From contig NZ_PPTT01000009.1 in NCBI RefSeq assembly GCF_003339815.1, positions 61,368 through 125,367 on the forward strand: 64,000 nt of DNA, written 5' to 3'. How positions within the stretch are numbered: position 1 is the first letter of the stretch; each line of letters begins with the position of its first letter. Shown one piece after another: positions 63,895-64,000 of the stretch. The notes below the pieces were generated by a model, which was not told where the DNA came from, made no database searches, and was given only the letters and a program-made list of their open reading frames with translations. The stretch is from Eggerthella sinensis. GTDB taxonomy: Bacteria > Actinomycetota > Coriobacteriia > Coriobacteriales > Eggerthellaceae. The position numbers were made by a program, and so were the translations under genes.

Positions 63895-64000
63895 TCCGCA
63901 CGCGCTTGGACTCTATTCTTTGCGCGTGCGTTAAACCGTGCGACCCGCCCGTCTCCCCGCACGCGCAAGGGGGGTGCCCGACGGGGGGGGTGCCCAATGG

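Noticed and set aside
63806..63997. A minus-strand frame at the right end of the window
   Set aside because: It is antisense to ygbA, lacks a ribosome site and has no similarity that I recognise. The last 100 bases contain two GGGGGGTGCCC repeats, but nothing else that I can support.

Overview
The window is high-GC chromosomal DNA of an anaerobic actinobacterium, most likely a member of the Coriobacteriia, family Eggerthellaceae (Eggerthella/Gordonibacter type). This is inferred from base composition, frequent GTG starts, a polytopic-membrane LuxR regulator, a DUF3516-type Ski2-like helicase of the actinobacterial kind, an NADP isocitrate dehydrogenase, and the many ABC, Cache, GGDEF and PTS sensory proteins. 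I found no rRNA, tRNA, CRISPR array, transposase or phage gene. Most genes lie on the minus strand. Two perfect parS sites (35515-35530 and 49446-49461) suggest that the segment lies in the origin-proximal part of the chromosome.

Layout. 1-2342: end of a D-Ala-D-Ala ligase and a sortase-anchored SpaA-type surface protein. 2360-4066: SOS-controlled YolD plus Y-family polymerase. 4105-11225: an ABC exporter and two YhgE/Pip membrane proteins. 11358-13002: two CmpB-like membrane proteins. 13206-17125: a periplasmic-binding lipoprotein followed by a very large MscS channel carrying two Cache-like sensor modules. 17334-23431: icd, a methylation-repair pair (Ogt and an Ada-AlkA fusion) and the helicase. 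23540-30899: a LOR/SDH-type (ornithine cyclodeaminase-like) enzyme, BrnQ, a rhomboid protease, ThrH, a zinc-ribbon XRE regulator, EttA and a nucleoid-associated protein. 31141-36619: DUF2975/XRE pair, CydDC and MurB. 36693-44661: an AraC regulator with an ECF transporter and a YbtP/YbtQ-like ABC pair, with candidate DtxR/IdeR-like boxes. 44658-49353: a diguanylate cyclase, a LuxR regulator, TatA and an FAD dehydrogenase. 49354-56547: a 29-bp inverted-repeat element, a C39-like secreted protein, DUF1848, a phosphoesterase-like anchored protein, and three tandem GNAT acetyltransferases, two of them fused to EamA/DMT transporters. 56853-63879: UvrA, a membrane GGDEF protein convergent with a PTS EIIC-EAL fusion, and YgbA.

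How the parts may work together. DNA repair is strongly represented (Y-polymerase, Ogt, Ada-AlkA, UvrA). Envelope sensing and signalling is the second theme: Cache-MscS, two GGDEF proteins, one EAL protein, one LuxR and one AraC regulator. A palindromic element, GTTCAA-N7-TTGAAT, lies upstream of three separate envelope genes (SpaA protein, binding-protein/MscS operon, CmpB operon) and may mark a small regulon. The most unusual items are the Cache-Cache-MscS channel paired with an orphan binding protein, the tandem transporter-acetyltransferase fusions, the EIIC-EAL fusion and the shared palindromic operator.
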